Origin: Paenibacillus tundrae | Lineage (GTDB): Bacteria; Bacillota; Bacilli; Paenibacillales; Paenibacillaceae | Assembly: GCF_036884255.1 (NCBI RefSeq) | Contig: NZ_CP145605.1 | Location: 4,774,001 to 4,838,000 of the forward strand | Direction of reading: 5' to 3' | DNA length: 64,000 bases | Part shown: one piece after another, positions 1-9,149 of the stretch | Layout of the letters: the number at the start of each line of letters is the position of its first letter | Position numbering within the stretch: the first letter of the stretch is position 1 | Made by a program: the position numbers and the translations under genes | The notes under the pieces: model-generated | The model's database searches: none | Seen by the model: only the letters and a program-made list of their open reading frames with translations | What the model was told of the DNA's origin: nothing

Positions 1-1051
1 CATCGGTAAAGCCAGGAATGCCTTTCGCTTCCCGAACCGCAAGCTCAGCCAGTTCAAGATCACAACGAATAGGAATAGCTCCACCGATTGTCTCCACACT
101 AGCACTCAGTTCATGCATCGCCGCACTATGCTCAATGATCTGCCGTACACGGCGTTCCAGTTCAAGGTTTGTCTCTTCACTGGTTGAACGGGTCTCAATG
201 ACCATCCGAGCCTGCTCAGCAATAATATTGGCTCCCGTCCCCCCTTCTAGTATGCCAACATTAACTCTAGTGTCAGCAGAGCTGAAGCGGGGGAGCGCAT
301 GAATATTAAGCAGAGCCGTGGATGCTCCGAGCAGTGCATTACGCCCCTCCTCTGGGGATGCACCGGCATGAGAAGATACTCCTGTGAAATGAGCTTCTAG
401 CTTCGTTGTTGCCAAGAATCCGGCAGATGAGCCTTTTATGTGACCCGAAGGCACATCGGTACCGAGATGCATACAGAACAGACGATCCACGCCTTCGAGC
501 ATTCCTTTTTTCACCATGGCATATGCTCCGCGCACGCCTTCTTCCGCAGGTTGAAATAACAATCTTACTTTGCCCGCGAACTTTCGATCACTAAGACGTT
601 CTGCGAGTGCGAGCCCAATTGATGTGTGTCCATCATGAGCACAAGCGTGCATAATCCCTTCATGGGCTGAACGGAACTGTCCCTTTTGTGGCAGGTGGCG
701 ATCCAGTTCACACTCCCAAATCGGTAATGCATCCATATCAAAACGAAAAGCAGTTGTAGGCCCCTCCTGGTCACCTTGAAGTTCTGCAACAACAGCTGTA
801 AATCCGCCTCGCATCTGCTGCACAATGTCTGGATCTGCCCCTTCACGGAGCGCACGCTGATAGGCATCCTCCAACACTTCCAGTTTGGGTAAACCACGCC
901 GTGAATCCTCGTCAATCGCATCTCTGCCATACATGACCTGATATCCCATCTCGGTCAGCATCTGCACCACTTTAGTCGCTGTCCGAAACTCCGTAAATCC
1001 TAGCTCAGGATGTTGATGCAAATCTCTTCGTAACGCAATAATATCTATCAT
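1..1051 (-). CDS. abgA: AbgA-like M20 amidohydrolase (3' end outside window)
   Basis: Zinc-dependent M20-family amidohydrolase, probably the catalytic subunit that splits p-aminobenzoyl-glutamate in the cytoplasm. The reverse strand is open from the ATG at 1051 to the window edge, so the C-terminus is missing. The N-terminus (MIDIIALRRDLHQHPELGF) and the insert with GREx-like and SRRGLP segments resemble E. coli AbgA. The metal-site motifs MHACAHDGHTS and FQPAEEG are visible; the usual HACGHD reads HACAHD. A GAGAGGAG site sits just before the start. The gene follows abgT by 124 nt on the same strand, which supports the substrate assignment. The family is certain; the exact substrate is inferred. 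Confidence 0.82.
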   Translation of the reverse strand, partial: MIDIIALRRDLHQHPELGFTEFRTATKVVQMLTEMGYQVMYGRDAIDEDSRRGLPKLEVLEDAYQRALREGADPDIVQQMRGGFTAVVAELQGDQEGPTTAFRFDMDALPIWECELDRHLPQKGQFRSAHEGIMHACAHDGHTSIGLALAERLSDRKFAGKVRLLFQPAEEGVRGAYAMVKKGMLEGVDRLFCMHLGTDVPSGHIKGSSAGFLATTKLEAHFTGVSSHAGASPEEGRNALLGASTALLNIHALPRFSSADTRVNVGILEGGTGANIIAEQARMVIETRSTSEETNLELERRVRQIIEHSAAMHELSASVETIGGAIPIRCDLELAELAVREAKGIPGFTD

Positions 1052-1175
1052 ATTTCGGTTCTCCTCTCACATTAAAACTAGATATGATGGCTGTAACCTC
1101 TTATTCCCAATGTTCTACTCAACCATGTTAAACTTCCGTTCTACATTCTACTGCTGTTATTTAAACTGTTAATGT

Positions 1176-2690
1176 TTACAGTCTAGCGTTAACCCCTGGC
1201 CCAAGTGGCAGATTGAAGACATACCACAGAACAACCATAATGACCCAAACTGAGAAAAACACGATTGAATAAGGCAAAATCAATGAGTAATATGTTCCAA
1301 GCTTCGCGTCCTTGCGATATTCCTGAAGAAATCCAACGAACAGGGGTACAAACGGTGATACCGGAGCCAAAGGAATAACGACTGAATCGGATACTCGAAA
1401 AATAACCTGTGTAAATGCTGGATGGAATCCAAGCAGCATCATCATAGGGATAAACACCGGAGCTAGAATCGACCAGATTGCCGATCCGCTCGCGATAAAC
1501 ATTGTCAGAAGAGCCGATAGGAAGACCAGTCCAATGACAACAGGGATACCGTTAATTCCTGTTTTCTCCAACAGATCAGTAATCGTCAGTGCCAGAAATT
1601 TCCCCATATTGCTCCAGTTAAACATGGCTACAAATTGAGATAGCGGAAACACCATTACGATAAAACCCGCCATTGTCTTGATCGGTTCAATGAGTAGCTT
1701 CGGCAGATCATTCTGATTTTGAATCACCTTCAATTTAATGCCGTAAGTCAGTGCTACGGTGAAGAAGAACAGTAAAATGACAGGTACGATCCCTGCCAGA
1801 AAAGGAGAACCCATAACGCCCCCTGTTTCTGGATTGCGGAGCACAGCATTTGTAGGAATAACAAGAAACGCCATCACCGCGATGAAAAGTATTGCAGCAA
1901 TTCCAGCTGCTCGCAATGCCTTATTCTCTTCTGGCGTTGGGGCCTCCAGCTTGTAGACCCGTTCTCCTTCATATTTTCCGAGGCGGGGTTCCAGGAATTT
2001 GTCAGTCATAAACCCTGCAACAAGCGTCAACACAATAACCGAAGCGGACATAAAGTACCAGTTATCCAATACCGTTACTCCAACATTAGGATCAACGGAA
2101 GCAGCGATCTCTGTACTGATTCCTGACAAAAGAACATCGGTCGTCACAATCAGCATATTGGCAGTAAAACCTGCTCCCACTCCTGCAATAGCAGCGATCA
2201 GACCAGCAACTGGATGTCTGCCCACCGCAAGGAATATCAATGCTCCGAGTGGAGGCATAATCACTAGCGCAGCGTCCGAAGACACATGGCTGAAAAAGGC
2301 AATAAAGATAACCAGATAACTGGCATAACGCGCTGGAACCCGAACAGCCATTTTACGCATAACCGCTTCAAGGAGTCCTACTTTCTCAGCCAAACCAATA
2401 CCGAGCACCAGTGCGAGAATGGAAGCTAGTGGTTTGAAATCAGCGAAGTTTTTGACCACATTTGGCAATAACCATTGAATTCCCTCTCGACTCAGCAGGT
2501 TTTTCACATGCACCTTTTCACCGTCGATTGGATTATGTGCTGTGGCATTAAATAATGACAACACCAGTGTAGCAACCATCAATGCGACAATGAGATAGAT
2601 AAACAACAAAAATGGATTGGGAAGCTTGTTCCCCACTTTCTCTACCCAACCAAAAAGCCCTGCGTTCTCCTGCCTGTCCGCTCTCACCAT
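1176..2690 (-). CDS. abgT: AbgT-family p-aminobenzoyl-glutamate transporter
   Basis: Integral membrane transporter of the AbgT family, 504 aa, close to the usual family length of about 510. It has many hydrophobic helices, beginning at LPNPFLLFIYLIVALMVATL near residue 24, and the conserved segments SHVSSDAALVIMPPLGALIF, GAGFTANMLIVTTDVLLSG and the re-entrant-loop-like SGSAIWSILAPVFIPMMML. The family imports p-aminobenzoyl-glutamate, and some members export sulfonamides. The gene precedes abgA on the same strand and has its own sigma-A-like promoter at 2809-2838. A GGGGG ribosome site precedes the ATG. Confidence 0.9.
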   Translation of the reverse strand: MVRADRQENAGLFGWVEKVGNKLPNPFLLFIYLIVALMVATLVLSLFNATAHNPIDGEKVHVKNLLSREGIQWLLPNVVKNFADFKPLASILALVLGIGLAEKVGLLEAVMRKMAVRVPARYASYLVIFIAFFSHVSSDAALVIMPPLGALIFLAVGRHPVAGLIAAIAGVGAGFTANMLIVTTDVLLSGISTEIAASVDPNVGVTVLDNWYFMSASVIVLTLVAGFMTDKFLEPRLGKYEGERVYKLEAPTPEENKALRAAGIAAILFIAVMAFLVIPTNAVLRNPETGGVMGSPFLAGIVPVILLFFFTVALTYGIKLKVIQNQNDLPKLLIEPIKTMAGFIVMVFPLSQFVAMFNWSNMGKFLALTITDLLEKTGINGIPVVIGLVFLSALLTMFIASGSAIWSILAPVFIPMMMLLGFHPAFTQVIFRVSDSVVIPLAPVSPFVPLFVGFLQEYRKDAKLGTYYSLILPYSIVFFSVWVIMVVLWYVFNLPLGPGVNARL

Positions 2691-2777
2691 GCATAATACC
2701 CCCTGACTGTGATGAAACTGCCTCTGAATAAACGGAATCGTCCGATAAAGAACGTATTCCTTCGCGCAGTTTAACGT

Positions 2778-2794
2778 ACATTTAACGAAAATGT
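2778..2794. promoter_or_regulatory. Inverted repeat downstream of the abgT promoter (candidate operator)
   Basis: Six-base arms ACATTT and AAATGT are separated by five bases. The repeat lies just downstream of the expected abgT transcription start, so a bound regulator there could block transcription. The neighbouring regulator gene at 2971-4275 is the obvious candidate partner. This is inferred from position only. Confidence 0.35.
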
Positions 2795-2808
2795 CGTATT
2801 TTCAGGAC

Positions 2809-2838
2809 ATTATATAATTAAGTCGACTAAAAACTCAA
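2809..2838 (-). promoter_or_regulatory. Sigma-A-like promoter of abgT-abgA
   Basis: On the minus strand, TTGAGT (2838-2833) and a perfect TATAAT (2814-2809) are separated by 18 nt. It lies between the regulator terminator and abgT and points at abgT. Confidence 0.6.
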
Positions 2839-2870
2839 TACTTATGTTATGTATTTTAACAACAAGCAAC

Positions 2871-2943
2871 AAAAAACCGATCTGTATCCGTTATCGCCGT
2901 GTCCACTGTACATGGACATGAGACATAAGATATCATATCGGTT
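2871..2943 (-). terminator. Terminator after the abg regulator gene
   Basis: On the minus strand AACCGAT pairs with ATCGGTT, enclosing an inner GTCCA/TGGAC hairpin, and the stem is followed by a T-run. It separates the regulator gene from abgT, so the two are probably separate transcripts. Confidence 0.6.
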
Positions 2944-2970
2944 CGTTTCTTTCATCATGGGTTCACATAT

Positions 2971-4275
2971 CTAACGTATAAGGCGATAACGGTTACTAGG
3001 TCTTCCTCTACGCGTATTTAGCTCACTTCCTGCAATTTCCGCTAAAGAAAATGCAGTCAGACTCCCCATAATTCGTTGTACGTGTCTGACGGTCATTGAT
3101 AGTCCAGAAGCTAACTCACTAGCTGTAAATTCTTCTTTACCTATTCGACGCATATAAGCCTTTATTTTCTGAAATGTGCGAATACTAACGCCTGCTTTGT
3201 TTAATTGCTCGAGTAATTCAACATCACTGGAATATGTCTCGTAGGACAATGCCTGGTCCTCACCAGCCATTTCGACAATCGTCCCATCGGTCTCATAAAT
3301 GATGATCTGTCCTGCCTCGTCATCCTTAGCATATTGTATCGCTTTACGAGCGTGACGCTCCGCATCAAAAGCCGTCTCTCCAAATCCAATACCAGCAAAA
3401 GAGGGAAGATCTGTATCCAGCTCCAATTGCTGCATGGTAGCAAAGAGCGAATCCATATTGCGAGCCATCCCACCTCGTGAACCGTACATAAGGTATCTCC
3501 CTGTACCATCCTGATGAAGGGATCCATCAATACGCTCGCAATGGTGAAGCAATAGGCTTTTGATCTTCAGTTCCATATGTTGTAGCTGATAACGTTCTGT
3601 GCTGTGTTTACCAGCTTCATGCAGGCGATCAATCTCAATCATCAGTACGCCAATCTGACTATCCTTGAACGCAGAGCTACGAATCTGCTCCACTAACATC
3701 CGCACAGCTTGGATCGTTTCCAGCTTGGTCGAATTGATCTTGAAGACGGGAACTCCACGTTCCAACAATTCCTCATAAACCGCATATAAGCAAGTAATTG
3801 CCGCTTTGGTGCGCCCTTCTTGCCAATGTTTTACATGAAACTCAACCATTTCTTGCACATCGTAATCTATTGAAAATACGTATTTACGTAATTGATTCTC
3901 GGTAAAGTTCAGTTCCTCAAGACTGTCCATCATTCCCCAACTCTCGTTATCCGGCATATCAATGGACATTTCCTTTATATTCGTATCCAATGAATACACC
4001 GCTTGGAGGATCGCCTTGTAGAGACTCGCGCCAGTAGGCGGGCAATAAATAACATGCTCTTTCTTATGAAGAACCGTCTGCGCTGTCAAATATGGAATTG
4101 GGCCGGTAAACACCCATCCGTGAACATTCTCACGATTCCGACGAATAATATCTACGGTTTCTCTCGCATGTTCATATGGATACAATTCATAATTAGCTTC
4201 TAATTGCTGTCCTTGCAGAGCTTGCATGGTTCGCTCAATAGACAACTTTGGACCAACGACCCCAATCCGATACAT
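2971..4275 (-). CDS. Transcriptional regulator with sensor, GGDEF-like and HTH regions
   Basis: 434 aa when started at the ATG at 4275, which has AAGGGG seven bases upstream; a GTG two codons earlier is possible. Residues 1-170 look like a ligand-sensing domain of the type found in PrpR-like proteins (RIGVVGPKLSIERTMQ). The middle (about 190-335) has the outline of a GGDEF fold (IGVLMIEIDRLHEAG, GFGETAFDAERHARKAIQYA) without an active-site GGDEF motif. The C-terminus (about 365-430) looks like a winged helix (FTASELASGLSMTVRHVQRIM). It is not a diguanylate cyclase by sequence. It lies next to abgT-abgA on the same strand and probably controls them. The exact family name is uncertain. Confidence 0.7.
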   Translation of the reverse strand: MYRIGVVGPKLSIERTMQALQGQQLEANYELYPYEHARETVDIIRRNRENVHGWVFTGPIPYLTAQTVLHKKEHVIYCPPTGASLYKAILQAVYSLDTNIKEMSIDMPDNESWGMMDSLEELNFTENQLRKYVFSIDYDVQEMVEFHVKHWQEGRTKAAITCLYAVYEELLERGVPVFKINSTKLETIQAVRMLVEQIRSSAFKDSQIGVLMIEIDRLHEAGKHSTERYQLQHMELKIKSLLLHHCERIDGSLHQDGTGRYLMYGSRGGMARNMDSLFATMQQLELDTDLPSFAGIGFGETAFDAERHARKAIQYAKDDEAGQIIIYETDGTIVEMAGEDQALSYETYSSDVELLEQLNKAGVSIRTFQKIKAYMRRIGKEEFTASELASGLSMTVRHVQRIMGSLTAFSLAEIAGSELNTRRGRPSNRYRLIR

Positions 4276-4425
4276 TCCCACACCCCTTGTTCACACTCTG
4301 TTAAATTTCAATTCATTATAGAATAGTACAGCCTTGTACTTTTAATATAAAAATCATACCGAACTGGGCTTGCTATGTAAACTGTAAGCAATCAGTGATT
4401 CATTCACAGAAGGAGAGCAACAAGA

Positions 4426-4494
4426 ATGCAATATGAAGTAGTAGATATCCGCTTTCTATTAATCATAGATGCAGCTAGTTTCACTTACTCATAA
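4426..4494 (+). CDS. Possible 22-aa small ORF
   Basis: An ATG at 4426 has an AAGGAGAG site at 4410-4417 with eight-base spacing, and the frame runs 22 codons to TAA. The peptide begins MQYEVVDIRFLLIID. It lies upstream of the PhoP box, so it is not part of the alkaline phosphatase transcript predicted from that box. The only support for coding is the ribosome site. Confidence 0.25.
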   Translation: MQYEVVDIRFLLIIDAASFTYS

Positions 4495-4502
4495 TCGTAA
4501 AA

Positions 4503-4541
4503 TTTACATTTAGTTAATCTACAGGTAACGCTCATTTATCA
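4503..4541 (+). promoter_or_regulatory. PhoP box (four repeats, 11-bp period)
   Basis: TTTACA (4503), TTAATC (4514), GTAACG (4525) and TTATCA (4536) recur at exactly 11-bp steps, each resembling the PhoP direct repeat TTAACA. A -10-like TATACA follows at 4575-4580, about the right distance if the last repeats overlap the -35 region. The gene immediately downstream is an alkaline phosphatase, a typical PhoP target induced by phosphate starvation. Confidence 0.65.
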
Positions 4542-4602
4542 TTCATTGATTACACTTGGTTCTGGATACCAAACTATACATATCTTATAGGAGGCTGTGT
4601 TC

Positions 4603-6249
4603 ATGTTAACTCGCTTTAACGCTCGTGCAGCAAAAATGATGCTCGCGGTGACTACGATTGTAACCGCTACCCTGGGTGGAAGCAGTGCCGCTTGGGCTGT
4701 GGAGGATAGCACGTCCAGTGCATCCCCAATCAAAAATGTGATTATCCTGATCCCGGACGGAATGGCTAATGACGCTACCGCTCTTGCTCGCTGGTACAAG
4801 GGTTCATCTCTTACACTGGATTCTATGGCAAGTGGCCTGGTACGTACTCACTCCGCGGATGCGCCGATTGCGGACTCGGCGCCAGCAGGAACAGCTTTTG
4901 CAACAGGCTACAAATCTCACACGGGTTACGTTGGCGTCCTGCCAGATAAAGCGACCATGCCTGGACAGAAAGCAATTGCACCAGGTGATGCCAAGAAGCC
5001 GATAGCCTCCATTCTTGAAGCATCCCGACTTGCGGGTAAAGCAACAGGAATCATCTCTACTTCTGAGATTATGCATGCTACGCCAGCTGACTTCTCGGCA
5101 CATTATCCAGACCGCAAAAACTACGACGCTCTGAGCAAACAACAAGTTTACAATGGTATGGACGTTGTACTCGGTGGCGGTAGCCGCTATCTTGAGCCTG
5201 CTGGTCGTAAAGATGGCGAGAATCTCGTCTCATCCATTAAAGCGCTGGGATATGATTATGTAACTACGCCTGAAGCAATGAAAGCATCTAACTCGAACAA
5301 GCTGTGGGGTATGTTTGCACCTGCAGGTATGTCTTATAATATGGATCGTGATCCAGCCAAACAACCAAGCCTTGCAGAAATGACTTCTAAAGCAATTGAT
5401 GTTCTTTCCAAAGATGAAGATGGCTTCTTCCTCATGGTTGAAGGTAGTAAAGTAGACTGGGCAGCACATGCCAATGATCCAATCGGTATCATTAGTGATG
5501 TCCTTGCCTTTGACGATGCAGTCAAAACGGCTATGGACTTCGCGAAGTCCAATCAAGAAACCGTCGTTGTTGCAGTAACAGACCACGGTAATGGCGGACT
5601 TACCATTGGTAATAATGCAACTTCGGGTACGTACGACGAAGAGCCATTGTCCACATTTATCGGCCCTTTGAAAAAGGCCAAGCTGACAGGTGAAGGTGTT
5701 GAGGCGAAGCTGAATGCTCAGCGCACAAACATCAAAGCTGTGATGAAGCAATACTATGGCATCTCTGACCTGACTTCAGAAGAAGTGAAAGCAATCAAAG
5801 AAGCGAAGCCGGGCAGCCTTAACTATGTCGTTGGACCAATGATCAGTAAACGTGCCGGAATCGGCTGGACTACTGGTGGTCACACGGGTGGAGATGTGGT
5901 TCTCTATACGTATGCTCCAAACAATGACCGTCCGTTTGGCGTGATCGATAACACCGATGTAGCGAAGTACATGGCTCGTGTGCTTAACCTTGATCTGGAC
6001 AGCGTAAGCAAACAGCTATTTGTTCCTGCGAAGCAAGCATTTACTGCTAAAGGTGCAACGTACAAGCTGGATCTGACGGATGCGAAGAATCCTAAAATCC
6101 TCGTAACAAAAGGTAGCACGAAGCTGGAACTGCAAATCTACAAAAACATTGCTCTTGTGAATGGTAAGAAAACTATGCTGGACGGTGTGATCGTGTATAA
6201 CGGCGTTGATGCATTTGTACCACAGATGGCTGTTGATCTGATTCAATAA
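4603..6249 (+). CDS. phoA: Secreted alkaline phosphatase (PhoA family)
   Basis: Phosphate-scavenging phosphomonoesterase, 548 aa. An N-terminal signal peptide ends near AAWA-VED. The metal-binding N-terminus IILIPDGM and the nucleophile motif ADSAPAGTAFATG are present. Further metal ligands are visible in LMVEGSKVDWAAH, VTDHGNGG and GGHTGGDV. The C-terminal ~80 residues (KLDLTDAKNPKILVTKG) resemble a small add-on domain, possibly copper-amine-oxidase-like or wall-binding. The ATG at 4603 is preferred over a GTG at 4597 because TAGGAGG ends eight bases before it. Expression is probably under PhoP through the box upstream, and a terminator follows directly. Confidence 0.93.
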   Translation: MLTRFNARAAKMMLAVTTIVTATLGGSSAAWAVEDSTSSASPIKNVIILIPDGMANDATALARWYKGSSLTLDSMASGLVRTHSADAPIADSAPAGTAFATGYKSHTGYVGVLPDKATMPGQKAIAPGDAKKPIASILEASRLAGKATGIISTSEIMHATPADFSAHYPDRKNYDALSKQQVYNGMDVVLGGGSRYLEPAGRKDGENLVSSIKALGYDYVTTPEAMKASNSNKLWGMFAPAGMSYNMDRDPAKQPSLAEMTSKAIDVLSKDEDGFFLMVEGSKVDWAAHANDPIGIISDVLAFDDAVKTAMDFAKSNQETVVVAVTDHGNGGLTIGNNATSGTYDEEPLSTFIGPLKKAKLTGEGVEAKLNAQRTNIKAVMKQYYGISDLTSEEVKAIKEAKPGSLNYVVGPMISKRAGIGWTTGGHTGGDVVLYTYAPNNDRPFGVIDNTDVAKYMARVLNLDLDSVSKQLFVPAKQAFTAKGATYKLDLTDAKNPKILVTKGSTKLELQIYKNIALVNGKKTMLDGVIVYNGVDAFVPQMAVDLIQ

Positions 6250-6275
6250 ATGTAGTTTAGGATTAAATGCCAAAT

Positions 6276-6306
6276 GAGTCCGCACAATGATGTGCGGGCT
6301 CTTTCA
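6276..6306 (+). terminator. Terminator of the alkaline phosphatase gene
   Basis: An 11-bp stem (GAGTCCGCACA with TGTGCGGGCTC) with a four-base loop is followed by a short T-rich tail. Confidence 0.75.
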
Positions 6307-6406
6307 TTCGTCTAAATATACCTGTAAAGTATATCTGCATGGCTTATCTTTGCCGTATAATAAACGTAATGTTTCTACATATGACGTAAAAAGGAGAGAT
6401 TCTCCC

Positions 6407-6772
6407 ATGTTAATTAAACTAAATTGGATTACTCTGCGTGTGAGCAACCTAGAGAACTCGCTGGCGTTTTACAACGGAAAGCTTGGGCTTCCGATTCAGC
6501 GCAGATTCGAGAGTCGCGGACGACAGATTGCTATGCTCGGCATAGAAAATGAAACGAAGTTGGAACTAATCGAGGGCAGCGAATCCATCCTTAAACCGGA
6601 GGCTGGCATATCGATTGGGTATGAAGTGAACTCCCTAGAGGAAGCGATAGAGCAACTGACAGCGCTGGATATTCCGATTGTCCGCGGCCCAATTCAGCCC
6701 AATCCTCATCTGCGTTTTATTTACATTACTGACCCAGACGGATTCGAGGTACAGCTCGCTGAACATATATGA
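6407..6772 (+). CDS. VOC (glyoxalase/bleomycin-resistance fold) protein
   Basis: 121 aa, one vicinal-oxygen-chelate module pair. LNWITLRVSNLENSLAFYNGKLGLP is the typical first beta-alpha unit, and FIYITDPDGFEVQLAEH is the typical C-terminal strand with the metal-ligand glutamate. The ATG at 6407 has AAGGAGAG eight bases before it; the longer reading frame upstream has no such site. Members act as lyases, dioxygenases or drug-binding proteins, and nothing nearby identifies the substrate. Confidence 0.85.
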   Translation: MLIKLNWITLRVSNLENSLAFYNGKLGLPIQRRFESRGRQIAMLGIENETKLELIEGSESILKPEAGISIGYEVNSLEEAIEQLTALDIPIVRGPIQPNPHLRFIYITDPDGFEVQLAEHI

Positions 6773-6952
6773 TTAGACATCGGCAGTGGTGGGTCTAAAT
6801 GCTCTGGATCAATGAAACGATGTTTTAGTGGGGTAGCCGCAGCTAGACACTAACTAAATTGCTATTCGTTGTTGTCACTGTTCAACCTACCTTTGTGCAC
6901 ATGATCAGCAATCCGCTCACCAGGCTTTCTCGATCCGAGAGTCCAATATTGC

Positions 6953-7654
6953 TCAACTCCTTCTGGACTGTCTCTCATACAATTGTTCTGCAAGCCGGCG
7001 ATAAGCAGGCCCGTCAACGCGCTGACGCACCTCTTCCTCATCCATTTCAAGCCAGTAGTCTGCTTCCATTAACTTTAGCATATCCAGCAATGTGATCTCC
7101 GCACATGCGGGATGTTCACAAACAGCCAGCATCGGCTCAGGCCCATCATCCCAGTTATATTCGCTAACAACGGCATGTATCAGCACTGCGGAATCCAGCT
7201 CGCGAATCTTGACGATGGCCTGCTCTATCGATTCTTCATATACAATGGCATCTACCTTGTTCTGCTCGTCTTCGGTTAACTTCAATCGGAGTGCACCTGG
7301 TGTATCCAATAATAGATCAGCGATGTTTGGATTAGATCGTGCAGCGTTCCAGGCCGTGCCTAGAATGCCCTGTGGAGAATCTAGTTTAGCTCCAAATTCA
7401 AGTAGAAGCGAAATAGCTTCCACCTGCTTGAATCGTATCGCCTTTTTGAGTGCGGTATCCCCAAGCTTATCTTCGATCTCTAGGTCTGGACTCTGTTCCA
7501 ATAGGCAGCGTATACCTTCAACAGGCATGCGCGCAGTTAAGCAGAGCATCAACGGTGTCCGCCCCCGCTCATCTCTCTCATTGATATTCAAACCTTGGAC
7601 TGCTTCCCGAATTTGATTCACATCTTTTATTTTACTTATTTGCACCCAATTCAT
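6953..7654 (-). CDS. Ankyrin-repeat protein with a DUF4274-like C-terminus
   Basis: 233 aa. Residues about 25-125 contain ankyrin repeats (ERDERGRTPLMLCLTA, DKLGDTALKKAIRF, LLLEFGAKLD). The C-terminal part (SEYNWDDGPEPMLAVCEHP, LKLMEADYWLE) resembles the DUF4274 domain often joined to ankyrin-type proteins. An AGGAGA site precedes the ATG at 7654. It is probably a cytoplasmic protein-binding protein. Similar proteins occur among immunity genes, but no toxin partner is next to it. Confidence 0.7.
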   Translation of the reverse strand: MNWVQISKIKDVNQIREAVQGLNINERDERGRTPLMLCLTARMPVEGIRCLLEQSPDLEIEDKLGDTALKKAIRFKQVEAISLLLEFGAKLDSPQGILGTAWNAARSNPNIADLLLDTPGALRLKLTEDEQNKVDAIVYEESIEQAIVKIRELDSAVLIHAVVSEYNWDDGPEPMLAVCEHPACAEITLLDMLKLMEADYWLEMDEEEVRQRVDGPAYRRLAEQLYERQSRRS

Positions 7655-7789
7655 CAGGTTCTCCTGCCTCCTCTACCTCTAACCCTATGTATGTTGTTTA
7701 AGCTTTTGACAATATATTCTTCTCCCTATTATATTGAATCTTGAACACCGTGTACAAATCTTGTAAAACCCTTACTTCGGAGGTGCATC

Positions 7790-8920
7790 ATGTCATTTTA
7801 TTCCGTTCCACTTCCTGAGCTTCATCCCTCACCTGGAACATTAATAGCTATCCAAGAACTAACCGAAGAATTTCCCAACCCAGAGCGAATCATGGTGCTT
7901 GCCTTGAATGACCATGCGGAGTTATGGAAGCTCAACTTACATACCGGAGTAACCGAACGAATTCTGCAAACAAACATCCCTCAGATGAATTTACTTCATC
8001 CTGTTCAGATCGTGACTAGCCCAGATGGATCTGTTGCTGCAGTATCTAACACGTATGGCCAGCATGCGGCTGTATATGACCTATTAACGGGAAAAGAAAT
8101 CCTGCAATTATCGCGAGACGACTATCATTATGATGTATGTACATACCCACTGAGCTTTGCATATATTGATCAGCGTTTAATCTTAGTCCACGGCATAGAG
8201 TGGAATCGGTTAGATCTAACCGATGTTCTCCGTGGTACATCCCTTACAGGTAGACCCACTCCAACGTACAATAATGATTCCAATCATAAGGACGAGCCTG
8301 ATACAAATAAACATTATCTCGATTATTTTCACGGTAAATTAAGCGTATCTCCTGATCAGAAATGGATTGTAGATAGTGGATGGGTATGGGCGCCTTTAGG
8401 TATTACGCGTACTTGGAGTTTGGAAAACTGGTTAAATCATGCATGGGAATCCGAAAACGGATCATCGATCCATAACCTATGGCAAACCATGGATTGGGAT
8501 CTGCCTTCCGCCTGGATCTCCCCTGATACTATAGCAATCTGGGGTCAAGTAGACGAAGAAATGGTTGATGAAGAAGATTGGCAGGAAGAAGGCGTGTCAC
8601 CCGCCATTATTTTATTTAATGTACAGACAGGTCAGCGAATGGGCGTCATCACTTCTGTGCCTGCCTTCAGCACAACGAGTCCGGTAGAAGGTGTCTTCCC
8701 CCATGCTCAAGCGGGTATGGCCGCAGATCAAGATAAGCTTTTTACTTGGAGATATGGGCTCGATCTGCACGTATGGAATTGCTCTACCCTAACTTGTGAT
8801 GCCACCACGACAGAAGTTCATCCACAGTTGTATCATCACCAAGCCAAACTTTTTATCGGGCTATCTACAGATGCACCACATCAGTTACTCGCGTGGAGGT
8901 ATGATTCGGAAACGATATAG
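7790..8920 (+). CDS. Beta-propeller-like protein of unknown function
   Basis: 376 aa with no signal peptide. Several segments look like WD40 or quinoprotein-type blades: LALNDHAELWKLNLHTG, TSPDGSVAAVSNTYGQHAAVYDLLTGKEI, SVSPDQKWIVDSGW and ILFNVQTGQRMG. I see no catalytic motif. TCGGAGG lies ahead of the ATG. It is transcribed divergently from the ankyrin gene. A propeller scaffold is the best reading; the function is unknown. Confidence 0.6.
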   Translation: MSFYSVPLPELHPSPGTLIAIQELTEEFPNPERIMVLALNDHAELWKLNLHTGVTERILQTNIPQMNLLHPVQIVTSPDGSVAAVSNTYGQHAAVYDLLTGKEILQLSRDDYHYDVCTYPLSFAYIDQRLILVHGIEWNRLDLTDVLRGTSLTGRPTPTYNNDSNHKDEPDTNKHYLDYFHGKLSVSPDQKWIVDSGWVWAPLGITRTWSLENWLNHAWESENGSSIHNLWQTMDWDLPSAWISPDTIAIWGQVDEEMVDEEDWQEEGVSPAIILFNVQTGQRMGVITSVPAFSTTSPVEGVFPHAQAGMAADQDKLFTWRYGLDLHVWNCSTLTCDATTTEVHPQLYHHQAKLFIGLSTDAPHQLLAWRYDSETI

Positions 8921-8960
8921 ATTTTGATCGGTTAGTTCTCATCAATTAGGATTTATTATT

Positions 8961-8987
8961 AGGCGGCATCTAGCGATGCTGCCTTTT
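8961..8987 (+). terminator. Terminator of the propeller-like gene
   Basis: AGGCGGCATC pairs with GATGCTGCCT around a TAGC loop and is followed by TTTTC. Confidence 0.75.
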
Positions 8988-9149
8988 CACCTTTATATTC
9001 ATGGAATTTCTATATAAATAAACGTATTTTCCTCTTATTTCGCTTCATTCTCCTTTAATCAGCCATGTAGATAAATGTTTTATTTTTATATGCTTATACG
9101 AAAGCCAAATCCTATTAAGCGGCTAAAAATAAACAAAGGAGATTTTTTC

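Noticed and set aside
565..930. A 121-codon minus-strand frame inside the abgA region
   Set aside because: It is out of frame with the M20 hydrolase, whose motifs are continuous across the region.
4597..4602. GTG start two codons before the alkaline phosphatase ATG
   Set aside because: TAGGAGG is only two bases from the GTG but eight from the ATG at 4603.
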